A stretch of DNA of 64,000 bases from Desulfotalea sp. (GTDB lineage Bacteria; Desulfobacterota; Desulfobulbia; Desulfobulbales; Desulfocapsaceae), in contig NVXR01000036.1 in assembly GCA_002733995.1 (NCBI GenBank), forward strand, positions 36,010 through 100,009, given 5' to 3'. The position numbers and the translations under genes are program-made. How positions within the stretch are numbered: position 1 is the first letter of the stretch; the number at the start of each line of letters is the position of its first letter. Below, in pieces: positions 35,661 to 44,852 of this stretch. The notes beneath the pieces were generated by a model that saw only the letters and a program-made list of their open reading frames with translations, searched no databases and was not told the origin of the DNA.

Positions 35661-35807
35661 CCAAAATGTCCCATCGACACTTGCTCAACAGGTGCTTTTT
35701 ACTGGCTTTAAACTTTGCAGATGTTTCCCCTAACGTACGGCCAGACCCACCCTCGGGAGGTACGGGTCAATACGACCCGCACTCACCCTCTAATGGGTCA
35801 GAAAGTC
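35661..35807. promoter_or_regulatory. Cluster of palindromic activator sites upstream of the first alcohol dehydrogenase
   Basis: Three elements resemble the GTCAAAATGAC site found at 39788 and 59211: GCCAAAATGTC (35661-35671), GTCAATACGAC inside the perfect repeat CGGGTC-AATAC-GACCCG (35763-35779), and GTCAGAAAGTC (35797-35807). They lie 55-200 bp upstream of the -24/-12 promoter, as enhancer sites do. Confidence 0.55.
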
Positions 35808-35936
35808 CCAGGGCGGAGCGGCAAAGTGTTTCCATTGTTAAAATAATAATTTAGACAGATGTGAGTACAGATTCGGCCATCATAATTTGTATCGATAGCC
35901 GATAAGGTTGAAACGCCAGTATAAAGGAAGTGAGAA

Positions 35937-37271
35937 TCACTGATTATACAGGGCGAGTTTGCGATAAAGGGTTTTTCTGCTGATGCCAAGAATTTCAGAC
36001 GTCTTCTGCCGATTGCCTTCAAAAAAGTGTAACATCTTAAGAATATGTCTTTTTTCCACCAGGTCTAGCGAGAGGGCTGCGTGGGATTCTTCAGCAGCAG
36101 AGACAAGCTCTCTAGGCAAACATCGCTCGGTAATAATATTATTTTCTGCCAAAATTATTGAACGCTCAATGACATTACGCAACTCACGAATGTTTCCAGG
36201 CCATGAGTAGCGCAGGATACAGGACATGGCGCGATCAACTATTTTATAGGAACTGTTATCAGGACTGAGTCGTATGAGAAAATAGTCCACAAGAAGCGGT
36301 AGATCTTCTTTACGCTCTTTAAGTGGTGGAATCTCAATGTTAAAAGCATTAATCCGGTGAAGAAAGGCCTCGTTAAAACGCCCCTCCTCAACCTCTTCAG
36401 CCAACTTCCTATTGGTGGCAAAGAGCAATCTAACATTTACTTTTCTTTCCTGTTTTTCCCCCACCCGTCTATACTTATGAGATTCCAAAACCCTGAGCAA
36501 AGAAGCCTGCACTCCCAGGGACAACTCTCCTATTTCGTCCAGAAATAGCGTACTATCATGGGCGTAGGACATCAATCCCTCCCGGGATTCATTTGCCCCG
36601 GTAAAAGAACCTTTGGCGTGGCCAAACAGCTCGCTCCTGGCAAGCTCTTTTTGCAATGAGGCACAATTCTTAATGATAAGTTCTCGGCTGGAACAGGCGG
36701 ATCTCTCATGGATCATTCTCGCCACGACATCTTTTCCCGAACCGGATTCGCCGGTTATAAGTACAGGAATCTTAGCTGGAGCAACCTTGTTTATCAGAAA
36801 CTTAATATCTCGTATTGATTCGGATTTTCCTATGAACTGAACCTTCTGTTTATCGAGATCTCTATTATGCCTGAGAATGGAATTTTCCCGCGCCATGAGT
36901 ACCCGTTGATGGGCCTTTTCTATAACCAGTTCCAATCGATCTAAATTAAAAGGTTTTTGTATAAAATCGTAGGCACCATACTTCATGGCCTCAACGGCAC
37001 TATCAACATCACCATGCCCCGTAATCATAATTACTTCGACATAGGCAACAGACTCTTTCACCTCAATAAGCAGTTGCAAATCTTCGACATCGGGCAAACG
37101 AAGATCCATTATAATCACGTCAACCCAGTGATTTTTTAGTATTTTCTTTGCGTCTTTACCACAGGCAGCCGTTAAAACATCCCGATAGGGTATTACAAGT
37201 TCTTTTTCCAGCAATCGTCTGATTGACTGTTCGTCATCGATAACAAGAATAGTACATTTTTCCTTTTCCAT
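35937..37271 (-). CDS. NtrC-family sigma-54 response regulator
   Basis: The 444-aa protein has a receiver domain (about 5-120; phospho-Asp56 in IIMDLRLPD), a AAA+ sigma-54 interaction domain (about 145-370; GESGSGKD, GSFTGA, STLFLDEIGE) and a C-terminal Fis-type helix-turn-helix (EILGISRKTLYRKL). Its start overlaps the stop of the kinase gene (TAATG), and the kinase in turn overlaps the second ADH. It is the likely activator of the sigma-54 promoters before both ADH genes and the aldehyde oxidoreductase operon. Confidence 0.93.
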   Translation of the reverse strand: MEKEKCTILVIDDEQSIRRLLEKELVIPYRDVLTAACGKDAKKILKNHWVDVIIMDLRLPDVEDLQLLIEVKESVAYVEVIMITGHGDVDSAVEAMKYGAYDFIQKPFNLDRLELVIEKAHQRVLMARENSILRHNRDLDKQKVQFIGKSESIRDIKFLINKVAPAKIPVLITGESGSGKDVVARMIHERSACSSRELIIKNCASLQKELARSELFGHAKGSFTGANESREGLMSYAHDSTLFLDEIGELSLGVQASLLRVLESHKYRRVGEKQERKVNVRLLFATNRKLAEEVEEGRFNEAFLHRINAFNIEIPPLKERKEDLPLLVDYFLIRLSPDNSSYKIVDRAMSCILRYSWPGNIRELRNVIERSIILAENNIITERCLPRELVSAAEESHAALSLDLVEKRHILKMLHFFEGNRQKTSEILGISRKTLYRKLALYNQ

Positions 37272-38464
37272 TACAAACCTGCTCCAGGAAGAGTTACCTT
37301 AAACAGAGCCCCCTTTCCTTCTTGACTCATCACCTTGATCTCGCCGTTGTGTTTATTGACAATGGCATAACAGGTCGACAGCCCTACACCGATCCCCTGG
37401 CCCACCTTTTTAGTGGTAAAAAACGGTTCAAATAATTTGTCTAAATTATCAATGCAAATACCACACCCGCTATCTTCAACTGTCAGTTCAACCCCATCTT
37501 CACTGCTCTTTCTGGTGCTAACCGATATAAGTCCGCCACCTTTTGTGGCATCAAAAGCATTACTTAAAAGATTGATAATCACCTGTTTAAGCTGCGATTC
37601 GTCTCCCATTATTACGGGTAAATTCTCACCAAAATTTGTTTTTAAAGTAACGCCACGCTGTTCTTTAAAATGATGTTTAAGGATAAATAACGTGTCGCGA
37701 ACGCACTTGTTTACATCCACAGGGCCATGGGAAGAGGCGATAGGACGACTAAAGGTAAGCAGGGTCTGAACAATATCTCTACAGCGATAACACTCCTTTA
37801 TTATGATATCGGTATACTCAGAAAAATCTTCCACCAATTCCGGTTCAACTAAATGTTTTATTTTCTTAATTCTTCGCTGCAAACCTTCAGCAAATCCACT
37901 TATTGCAGCAAGAGGATTGTTAATCTCGTGGGCAACACCCGCAGCCAAAGCACCAACAGTCGCCATTTTTTCAGCTTGATTAAATTGAGACTGCAGCTCT
38001 TTATCCCGGGTAACATCCCGTTTAAAAATGAGCACATTACGTTCTCCTGTACCTTCGGATTTTAGAGGAGAGGCAATGAGATCAAAGTGACGGTACGAGC
38101 CATCCACCTTATAGATACAATAATCTTTTACAATTTCATTTAAGTCTAGAGAACGCAGGGCCGGACACTCTGGGCACGTAGTTTTTTGGCCACGAAAGAC
38201 CTGATAACAGTATTTTCCAATGGGATCAACACCGGGAAACCACTTGGTAAAGACATGATTTACCTGTTGAATCTTCAGGTCATCCGAAAGAACTAGCATC
38301 AGATCCGTAATGCCATCTAAAACCGCCTCAATCTCCTGTCGTTTTTTCTCCAATTCATCGTTGGATGTTTTAAGTTGCTCTACCTTCTGCTGAAGATCCT
38401 GGTAAAAACCGACCTTACAATGCTCAATGCCGATTAAATCTTCTAAGGATGCTATCGATTTCAT
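37271..38464 (-). CDS. PAS-domain sensor histidine kinase (NtrB-like)
   Basis: The 397-aa soluble kinase starts with a coiled coil (about 18-50), then a PAS domain (about 50-165) containing a cysteine-rich insert (YCYQVFRGQKTTCPECPAL). HisKA follows (AAGVAHEINNPLAAISG, phospho-His), then HATPase (VEDSGCGI, GQGIGVGLSTCYAIV). No membrane helices are seen, so it senses an internal signal; the CxxC cysteines in the PAS domain suggest redox or metal sensing, which is inference. The ATG at 38464 overlaps the ADH stop (TAATG) and has AGAGG seven bases upstream. Partner of the NtrC-type regulator downstream. Confidence 0.92.
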   Translation of the reverse strand: MKSIASLEDLIGIEHCKVGFYQDLQQKVEQLKTSNDELEKKRQEIEAVLDGITDLMLVLSDDLKIQQVNHVFTKWFPGVDPIGKYCYQVFRGQKTTCPECPALRSLDLNEIVKDYCIYKVDGSYRHFDLIASPLKSEGTGERNVLIFKRDVTRDKELQSQFNQAEKMATVGALAAGVAHEINNPLAAISGFAEGLQRRIKKIKHLVEPELVEDFSEYTDIIIKECYRCRDIVQTLLTFSRPIASSHGPVDVNKCVRDTLFILKHHFKEQRGVTLKTNFGENLPVIMGDESQLKQVIINLLSNAFDATKGGGLISVSTRKSSEDGVELTVEDSGCGICIDNLDKLFEPFFTTKKVGQGIGVGLSTCYAIVNKHNGEIKVMSQEGKGALFKVTLPGAGL

Positions 38465-39612
38465 TACCATGCCTCTTTACATATTTGCATGAGCTCCCGC
38501 CATGAGGCGGGACGGGGATTCGTAAGATTACAGGCATCGTTTACCGCCATACGACAAATCGGCTCTAAGAAATGTCTTTCATCGTCACTGATTTCATCGC
38601 GTAATCTGAGAGGCACATCAAAGGAGGCAAAAAATTCATCCAGCCTTTCAATGCCTACGAGTGCATTATCCCGAATAGAGCCCAAATCTTTATTGAGAAT
38701 GACCCTGCCAATATTTGCATATTTTTCCTCTGCCCAATCATAGTTGTAACGCATGATAGCGGTGAGAAGTATAGGATGGATCACCCCATGGTCCATATCA
38801 AAATGACCACCAAGAGAATGTGCCAAGGCATGTTCTGCACCAAGGCTTGCATTGCTAAAGGCCATGGAGGCGGATACCGAGGCAATACTCAGCTGTTCTA
38901 AGGAATCGAGAGATCTTGTCTCCACCGCATGGGGAAGATTACGCATAATAAGGTCTATGGCCTTGAGCGATTGCATCTCGGTAAAGCCCGAGGAAATAGT
39001 CGAGGCGTAGGATTCTATGGCGTGGGACAAGGCATCGACTGCGGATTGAATGATCTGGGTTTCACTTTTTGTCTTTAGAATCAGGGGATCAACAATGGAG
39101 ATATTGGGAACCAGAGTTCGGGTAATAATAGACATCTTAACGGAACGTTCCACGTCTGTGATAATACAAAACTGGGAGATATCCGACCCGGAGCCCGCGG
39201 TTGTAGTTATCAACACCATCGGCGGCAGGGGGCGATGGACTCGATTCGCCCCTTCATAATCGCGTATTTTACCACCATTACTTGCTATAATAGCAATACC
39301 CTTAGCAGTATCAAGGGCACTTCCACCCCCGATAGCAATAATAACATCGGCATTGTTTTCTTTGTAAATTTCAGCCCCCTGCTCTACCTGATAATCACGG
39401 GGATTTGATGTAACTCCGGGATAATATATCCACTCAATTCCTTCCTTTTTCAAAATGTCCATCAACCGCTGGACCCATCCAGCCTTCTCAATTCCTGCAT
39501 CACTGACCAGGAAGACTTTTTTCGCACCTAATCTAAGCGCACACTGGCCGGCATGATTCAAACTTCCTCGTCCAAAAATAATTTCAGGTATAGCAAATTT
39601 CGTCACATCCAT
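38464..39612 (-). CDS. Iron-containing alcohol dehydrogenase, second copy
   Basis: The 382-aa group III Fe-ADH has IAIGGGSALDTAKGIAI, a VDALSHAIESY metal site and HALAHSLGGHFDMDHGVIHP. It is first in an operon with the kinase and response regulator. A sigma-54 promoter at 39715-39733 overlaps the most upstream possible start (GTG at 39732), so that start would not be on the transcript. The ATG at 39612, which precedes the conserved domain and follows GAGAGA, is preferred. This places an ADH under control of its own two-component system, a positive feedback arrangement. Confidence 0.88.
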   Translation of the reverse strand: MDVTKFAIPEIIFGRGSLNHAGQCALRLGAKKVFLVSDAGIEKAGWVQRLMDILKKEGIEWIYYPGVTSNPRDYQVEQGAEIYKENNADVIIAIGGGSALDTAKGIAIIASNGGKIRDYEGANRVHRPLPPMVLITTTAGSGSDISQFCIITDVERSVKMSIITRTLVPNISIVDPLILKTKSETQIIQSAVDALSHAIESYASTISSGFTEMQSLKAIDLIMRNLPHAVETRSLDSLEQLSIASVSASMAFSNASLGAEHALAHSLGGHFDMDHGVIHPILLTAIMRYNYDWAEEKYANIGRVILNKDLGSIRDNALVGIERLDEFFASFDVPLRLRDEISDDERHFLEPICRMAVNDACNLTNPRPASWRELMQICKEAW

Positions 39613-39714
39613 ATTATCTCTCGCAATTAAAGGGTCTACCACAAAGATTAATCCTAATGCTGTCCTCCTTCTGTCCCAGGCCTCGCTCTGCATAAACAAC
39701 ATGCTCATCTTCAT

Positions 39715-39733
39715 AAGCAATTTGTATTCCACA
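39715..39733 (-). promoter_or_regulatory. Sigma-54 promoter of the ADH-kinase-regulator operon
   Basis: On the minus strand TGTGGAATACAAATTGCTT has GG (39730-39729) and GC (39718-39717) 12 bases apart, with a good TTGC -12 box. The -24 box is TGGAA rather than TGGCA. Confidence 0.75.
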
Positions 39734-39787
39734 AAAACTATACCTGTTTTTTCAACCAGTTAGAGAAATCTCAAGAAAACAACACGG

Positions 39788-39798
39788 GTCAAAATGAC
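39788..39798. promoter_or_regulatory. Palindrome GTCAAAATGAC upstream of the second alcohol dehydrogenase
   Basis: An 11-bp palindrome about 60 bp upstream of the sigma-54 promoter. The identical 11-mer (reverse complement) occurs at 59211-59221 upstream of the aldehyde oxidoreductase operon. Likely binding site of the NtrC-type regulator. Confidence 0.65.
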
Positions 39799-40414
39799 TC
39801 ACCCACTTTACTCCTGTCTCCATTTGTAATCAATACAAGAAACGAGCACCAAGCTGATATTGCAAGCAGACAATATTGCCAGGAGTAAGACCGGTTATGT
39901 GAAAAACGCAAAGCACCCCTTCAAGACTGTAAACCTTGGACAGGGTTGTACGCCGATATCGCCCTTATCCCCTGCAAGGATAACCGCGCTTTTTTTGTGC
40001 GGTTACTTATATTTTCCATATGATATCCACAAAATTTAATCCACATTTTCCATGGACATTGTATGATTCAAGGTAAGCGATTGAGTAAAGGTAAAATTAT
40101 TTATTACACCTTTTCGGTGGAAAGGCTCATACCGTCACCACTGGTCCATGCATGGGGTTTGGTAGAAAGCTGAACCCAAGCTTGTTGCAAGCCCGTGATG
40201 ATCGCAGTGCAAATTCTATAAAAATGCCGACACCAGAAAAAAAAGAGTTGCCAACTCCGTTGATATTCCTAGTCAATTTAATATGCTCCAATTGCATATT
40301 AAAAACATCCGTGGTATTATTACGCGTCTATATATTAGAGTAGGTCATTCTGAATTTTCTCTGTTTACTGAACTTTGTTTCTTGTTGTTTCAACTTCTGC
40401 TGGAGAGAGTAAGT
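39799..40414 (+). other. Long untranslated region before the formate dehydrogenase gene
   Basis: About 600 bp without a supported gene. It contains two stem-loops, TTATCC/GGATAA (39965-39983) and TAACCGC/GCGGTTA (39981-40005); the latter has seven T in its loop. No known riboswitch consensus, including the Moco motif, was recognised, and no -24/-12 promoter was found on the plus strand. A structured leader is possible. Confidence 0.4.
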
Positions 40415-43117
40415 ATGGATCAGAAACTGAACATGAAGATAAATGGCCGGGAGGTTCATTTCCTTCAGGGACAAACAATCTTAGAGGTGTGTCGGGAGGC
40501 AGAAATATATATTCCGACAATGTGTCACGATGATCGTCTGCAACCATTTGGCGCATGTCGTCTCTGCATCGTCGAAGTAGAAGGGGTTCCAAAACCTCTT
40601 ACTTCCTGCACGACTCCGGCAACAGATAAAATGGTAGTCACCACTGAAACCCCCAAACTCACCCGCCTGCGTAAAACAATTATCGAGCTACTCCTCTCAA
40701 ATCATCCTAACGATTGCATGTGCTGTGAGGCCACAGGAAATTGCGATCTCCAAGAGATGGCATATCTTTATGGCGCCTCCTTGGATAAATATCCCGGTGA
40801 GAAATGGAATCTCCCGATCAAAGAAGACAACCCCTTTATCACCTTTGAGCCTAATAAATGTATCGTTTGCGGTCGCTGCACCAGGATCTGTAACGAGGTG
40901 GTTATGGCCGGCACTATAGACATGACCAGCCGTGGCTTTACCGCAATGCCGGATACCGCTTTTTCAAAGCCTCGATCCCTGCAAAACTGCGAATTCTGTG
41001 GCCAGTGTGTTTCCGCCTGTCCCACAGGAGCCCTCACCGACCGAAAGAGCCGCGGTCTTGGCAGATCTGCTGAAGTTGACAGAGTTAAAACGACCTGTTC
41101 CTACTGTGGAACGGGGTGTAATTTTTTCCTCAAAGTTCACGATGGCAAGGTCATCGGTGTTGATTCTGACTACGACGCACCTGTTAACCATGGCAACCTC
41201 TGCATTAAAGGCCGCTACGGTTACGATTTCATCCATAGTAAAGATAGAATTACCACTCCACTGATAAAAGAAGGTGATGGTTTCAGAGAAGCCTCGTGGG
41301 ATGAAGCCTTAGAACTTATTGCAAGTAGATTCAATCAGATCATAAAAGAATACGGGGCCGACACAGTCGGTGGCTTTTCTTCTTCAAGATGTACCAATGA
41401 AGAGAACTACCTCCTGGCGAAATGGGTCAGGACCGCAATGGGGACGAACAACGTCGACAACTGCGCCCGTGTCTGACACGCTCCAACCGTGGCCGGTCTG
41501 GCCACAAGTCTTGGTGCTGGCGCTGCAACAAACTCGCTTGCACAGATGCCAGATATTGATACGATTTTTCTCTTCGGCTCCAACCCAACGGAAGCCCACC
41601 CCATCGTCGCGCTCTATTTGAAAAAAGCGCTTCGAAACGGTGCCAAACTCATAGTCACCGACCCACGCAAAACATGGATGGCGGAACGGGCCGATGTGTG
41701 GATGAACCTCAAGCCGGGAAGCAACATCGCCCTGTTAAACGGGTTGATCAACGTTATCCTTGAAAACGGCTGGGAGAACAAAGAATTTATTGCTCAACGT
41801 ACCGAAGATATCGAACTGCTCCGCGAAAAGGTGGCTGAATACGATCTTAAGAGAGTGGAAAAGATTACAGGCGTTGCACCAGAGCGCATAATCGAATCCG
41901 CCCGATTGTACTCCCATGCCGATAAGGCGATGATCGTTTATGGCCTTGGTGTTACTGAGCATAGGACGGGTACTGAAAACGCCATGGCCATCTCCAACCT
42001 CGCCTTGGTCTGCGGCCATATTGGACGTCCAGCGACGGGTATCATGGCCCTTCGCGGGCAAAACAATGTTCAAGGTGCCACGGACCTCGGACCTCTTCCG
42101 GCAACCCTCCCCGGTTACCAATCGGTGTTGGATGCAAAGGTTCGTGAAAAATTTGGCAAGGCGTGGAACGTTACCATCAGAGAGAAACCCGGGCTCAAAT
42201 CCATTGAAATGCTCGACGAATGTGTAAAGGGCACCTTTAAGGCTATCTTTATCCTTGGCGAAGATCCTGCCCAAACCGATCCGGATCTGCACCACGTGAG
42301 AAAGGCTCTTAAGGCTGTAGATTTTCTAGTAGTACAAGAACTTTTTCATACAGAGACCACCCGTTTTGCCGACGTTATACTCCCTGGTGCCAGCTTTGCG
42401 GAGAAAGACGGCACCTTCACCAACGGAGAACGACGGGTACAACGGGTACGAAAAGCCATTGAACCTCTTGCGGGTATGGCCGAATGGGAAGTCATATGTA
42501 AGCTTTCAACCCTGATGGGATATAAGATGGATTATAAGGATCCGGCGGCTATCATGGATGAAATTGCCTCCCTCGTACCCATTTACGGTGGCATTAGCTA
42601 TGAACGTCTTGAAAACGGTGGCCTTCAATGGCCCTGCCCGGATAAAAACCATCCAGGAACCACGACCCTTTACAGTGAGCTCTTTTCTAGACCTAATGGC
42701 CTTGCATCCTTTTTACCACTGGACCATAGCGGTTCTGGGGAAGTGGCGGATGAAGACTATCCATTGGTTCTCATCACCGGCAGGATCAGAGAGCATTACA
42801 ACAACGGTTCAATGACCCGCAGATCAAAGGGGATCGCCCAGATTGTCCCCAGTGAACGGGTTGAAATCAGTATTGAAGATGCCGAGACTTTAGGTATCAA
42901 AGACAGAAACTGGGTGTTAGTTTCATCCAGGCGTGGTGAAGTGAAGGTCCGAGCCAAGGTGACCGACCGGTCCCAGGAAGGAAATGTGTTTATGACCTTT
43001 CATCACCAGAACGCACTCACCAATGATTTAACCTCGGGACATCGGTGTCCCATCGCCGGAACACCCGAGTATAAATCCTGTGCGGTTAAGGTTGCAAAAT
43101 ACACAGAACCCGCATAA
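40415..43117 (+). CDS. fdhA: Selenocysteine-containing formate dehydrogenase alpha subunit
   Basis: The gene encodes 900 residues if the in-frame TGA at 41474-41476 is read as selenocysteine (Sec354, context NCARV-Sec-HAPT, the FDH active site). Domains: NuoG-like N-terminus with [2Fe-2S] (CRLCIVEVEG), a CMCCEATGNC cluster, two [4Fe-4S] (CIVCGRCTRIC, CEFCGQCVSACPTG), the proximal cluster CSYCGTGCN, then the molybdopterin/bis-MGD domains. It oxidises formate or reduces CO2. A hairpin placed like a bacterial SECIS follows the TGA. The start at 40415 has GGAGAGAG upstream. It stands alone: no FdhB, NuoEF-like or hydrogenase partner is adjacent, so its electron partner is elsewhere. Confidence 0.95.
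41474..41505 (+). promoter_or_regulatory. UGA selenocysteine codon and bSECIS hairpin
   Basis: The TGA (41474-41476) is followed by the stem GTGGCC (41489-41494), the loop GGTCT and the stem GGCCAC (41500-41505). Distance from the codon and the GGTCT-type loop closely resemble the E. coli fdhF SECIS recognised by SelB. Confidence 0.9.
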
Positions 43118-43132
43118 GAAAAGAACTTCCCT

Positions 43133-43169
43133 GCCTCCCCTTTTGTTCTTCTTAACAAGAGGGGGAGGC
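43133..43169. terminator. Stem-loop between convergent fdhA and an aminotransferase gene
   Basis: GCCTCCCC pairs with GGGGAGGC across a 21-base loop. T-rich sequence lies on the minus-strand side. Probably a bidirectional terminator. Confidence 0.6.
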
Positions 43170-43190
43170 TAACTACTAAGCAGCACGAAA

Positions 43191-43213
43191 ACGACGTCCA
43201 GTCAGGACGTCGT
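43191..43213. repeat. Inverted repeat ACGACGTCC/GGACGTCGT
   Basis: A perfect 9-bp stem with a 5-base loop in the convergent fdhA/aminotransferase interval. No T run; may assist termination. Confidence 0.5.
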
Positions 43214-43278
43214 CAGCAGCTCTGGCAATGCCCCTCCCCATGTTTGGCATGGAATTTTTCACATTCTTAGAGATAGTT

Positions 43279-44487
43279 TTAAAATTTTTCCAAAAACATT
43301 TTCAGTCGTAGCAAACCTTCCTCAATCATTTCCCCGTCGATCCCCGAGTAGGCAAGACGCAAATATTTTTTGTTTTCTCCGGGAAGAAGCGTGCCGAAAT
43401 GGGTCCTGGCACAGAGAGAAACCCCTGTATCTTTTAGCACCGCATCAAGAAAAGGCTGATATTCTGTATAGCCTGTATTAGCCATGGCTTTGGTCACATC
43501 GGGATACAGGTAAAAGGTTGCATTTGGCCTGTAACATGATACGCCCTCAATACTGTTGAGAGCATCAACCGCAAGATCTCTTCTCGCCTGCAGGATCGCC
43601 ATAATGTCACGTCCACCGCTCTGATCGCCCAAAAGAGCCTCACAGGCAGCGAACTGATTACTGTGGCAGGTGCAGGACTCATCATTGACATTGAGTTTAA
43701 CTATTACATCAATGACAGACTTTGGCCCAATAGCGGCACCTACTCGCCAACCCGTCATGGCGTATTTTTTAGAAAATGTATGCAGGATTACGCTACGCTC
43801 AAGCATACCTGGTTCCATAATAAGAGAAACAGACTCACCTGAATAACGAACATCGAAATATGCTTCATCGAGCAAAACCTTGAGATCATATTTTACTGCA
43901 ATCTCGGCAATACGCCTTCGGTCTTCAGCAGAACATTCTGCGCTTGTCGGATTGTGCAGATCGTTGACTATCAACAATTTAGTTCTATCCGTGATGGCAG
44001 CCTCCATGGCGTCCAGGTCAAACGAGAAGTTCTTTTCCCCGGGGATGATCGGATATGGCACGGCGACACCACCATGAAAACGAATCTGCGACTCGTAGAT
44101 TGGAAAGCCAGGATTCGGATACAACACTTCATCACCAGGGTTCATAAGAGCCAGTAGAAACTTTGAGATGACAGGCTTTCCCCCCGGCTGCACCGCTACA
44201 TTTTCAGGACCATAGTTTGTTTTTCTTGTGGTGTTGAACTCTGCTGCAAGGGCCTCACGCAGCTGCGGAATACCGGCATTGGGGGTATATCCATTTTTCC
44301 CATCCCGCATTGCCCTGTACGCTGCCTCAATGATATTTGCAGGTGTGCGCAGGTTCATGTCCCCTAAATGAAATGGATACACCTTATGCCCCTTAGCGGC
44401 ATGGGCAGCCGCCTGACCCGCCACCAAAAAAGCTGTTTCAACACCAAGTTTTTCGACTCTATTCGCCAATTTCATTGTTCTGCTCAT
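43279..44487 (-). CDS. Class I/II PLP-dependent aminotransferase
   Basis: The 402-aa protein is a fold-type I aminotransferase of the aspartate/aromatic group, with GYTPNAGIPQLREALA, VNDLHNPTSAECS, LLDEAYFDVRYSG and the PLP lysine in HTFSKKYAMTGWRVG. The asparagine/proline of the usual NPxNPTG segment is altered to DLHNPTS. The ATG at 44487 follows AGGGAC. It is divergent from an MFS transporter. Substrate not known; a class I amino donor with 2-oxoglutarate is the default expectation. Confidence 0.85.
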   Translation of the reverse strand: MSRTMKLANRVEKLGVETAFLVAGQAAAHAAKGHKVYPFHLGDMNLRTPANIIEAAYRAMRDGKNGYTPNAGIPQLREALAAEFNTTRKTNYGPENVAVQPGGKPVISKFLLALMNPGDEVLYPNPGFPIYESQIRFHGGVAVPYPIIPGEKNFSFDLDAMEAAITDRTKLLIVNDLHNPTSAECSAEDRRRIAEIAVKYDLKVLLDEAYFDVRYSGESVSLIMEPGMLERSVILHTFSKKYAMTGWRVGAAIGPKSVIDVIVKLNVNDESCTCHSNQFAACEALLGDQSGGRDIMAILQARRDLAVDALNSIEGVSCYRPNATFYLYPDVTKAMANTGYTEYQPFLDAVLKDTGVSLCARTHFGTLLPGENKKYLRLAYSGIDGEMIEEGLLRLKMFLEKF

Positions 44488-44789
44488 CGGTTTGTCCCTG
44501 CCCGTAAAAGAAATGTTTATCCAGCACACCCCAGCTCTAGTCAACGCATATAGAGTGAGAAGTTATATTTTCTACTTCATATTTACACCGTCCGTAAAAT
44601 CGGCACAACAACGAGCCTGCATTTCCCATCGGCATAGAGGCCCGCTAGCTCGTTCCGATTATAAAAAACTTTCGTCGGAACAACCTGAGACAAGGCCACT
44701 CTTGACAAAAACAACAAGTATGGCGATCATGTTATCGCCTATACTCTTCAACCAGCACGGGCAACAACTCAACCCACACTAAGGACATC

Positions 44790-44852
44790 ATGATCGAAAC
44801 ATTTCAGGAACAGACACCAGTAGCCTCCACCAAGGTTACACCGCGCCGATGA
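44790..44852 (+). CDS. 20-aa leader ORF overlapping the MFS transporter start
   Basis: An ATG preceded by AAGGA opens a 20-codon frame whose TGA (44850-44852) overlaps the ATG of the transporter (44849-44851). The transporter itself has no Shine-Dalgarno at proper distance, so its translation probably depends on this leader. The peptide (MIETFQEQTPVASTKVTPRR) resembles no known leader. Confidence 0.5.
   Translation: MIETFQEQTPVASTKVTPRR

Noticed and set aside
39612..39732. Longer start (GTG at 39732) for the second alcohol dehydrogenase
   Set aside because: The start would lie inside the -24/-12 promoter, and the added residues do not belong to the Fe-ADH fold.
39930..40010. Possible Moco riboswitch or tRNA upstream of formate dehydrogenase
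   Set aside because: Stem-loops are present, but the conserved Moco motif blocks and a tRNA cloverleaf could not be found.
41474..41489. In-frame stop suggesting that formate dehydrogenase is a pseudogene or two genes
   Set aside because: The TGA is at the catalytic residue position and is followed by a SECIS hairpin; both halves are intact and in the same frame, so selenocysteine is the better explanation.
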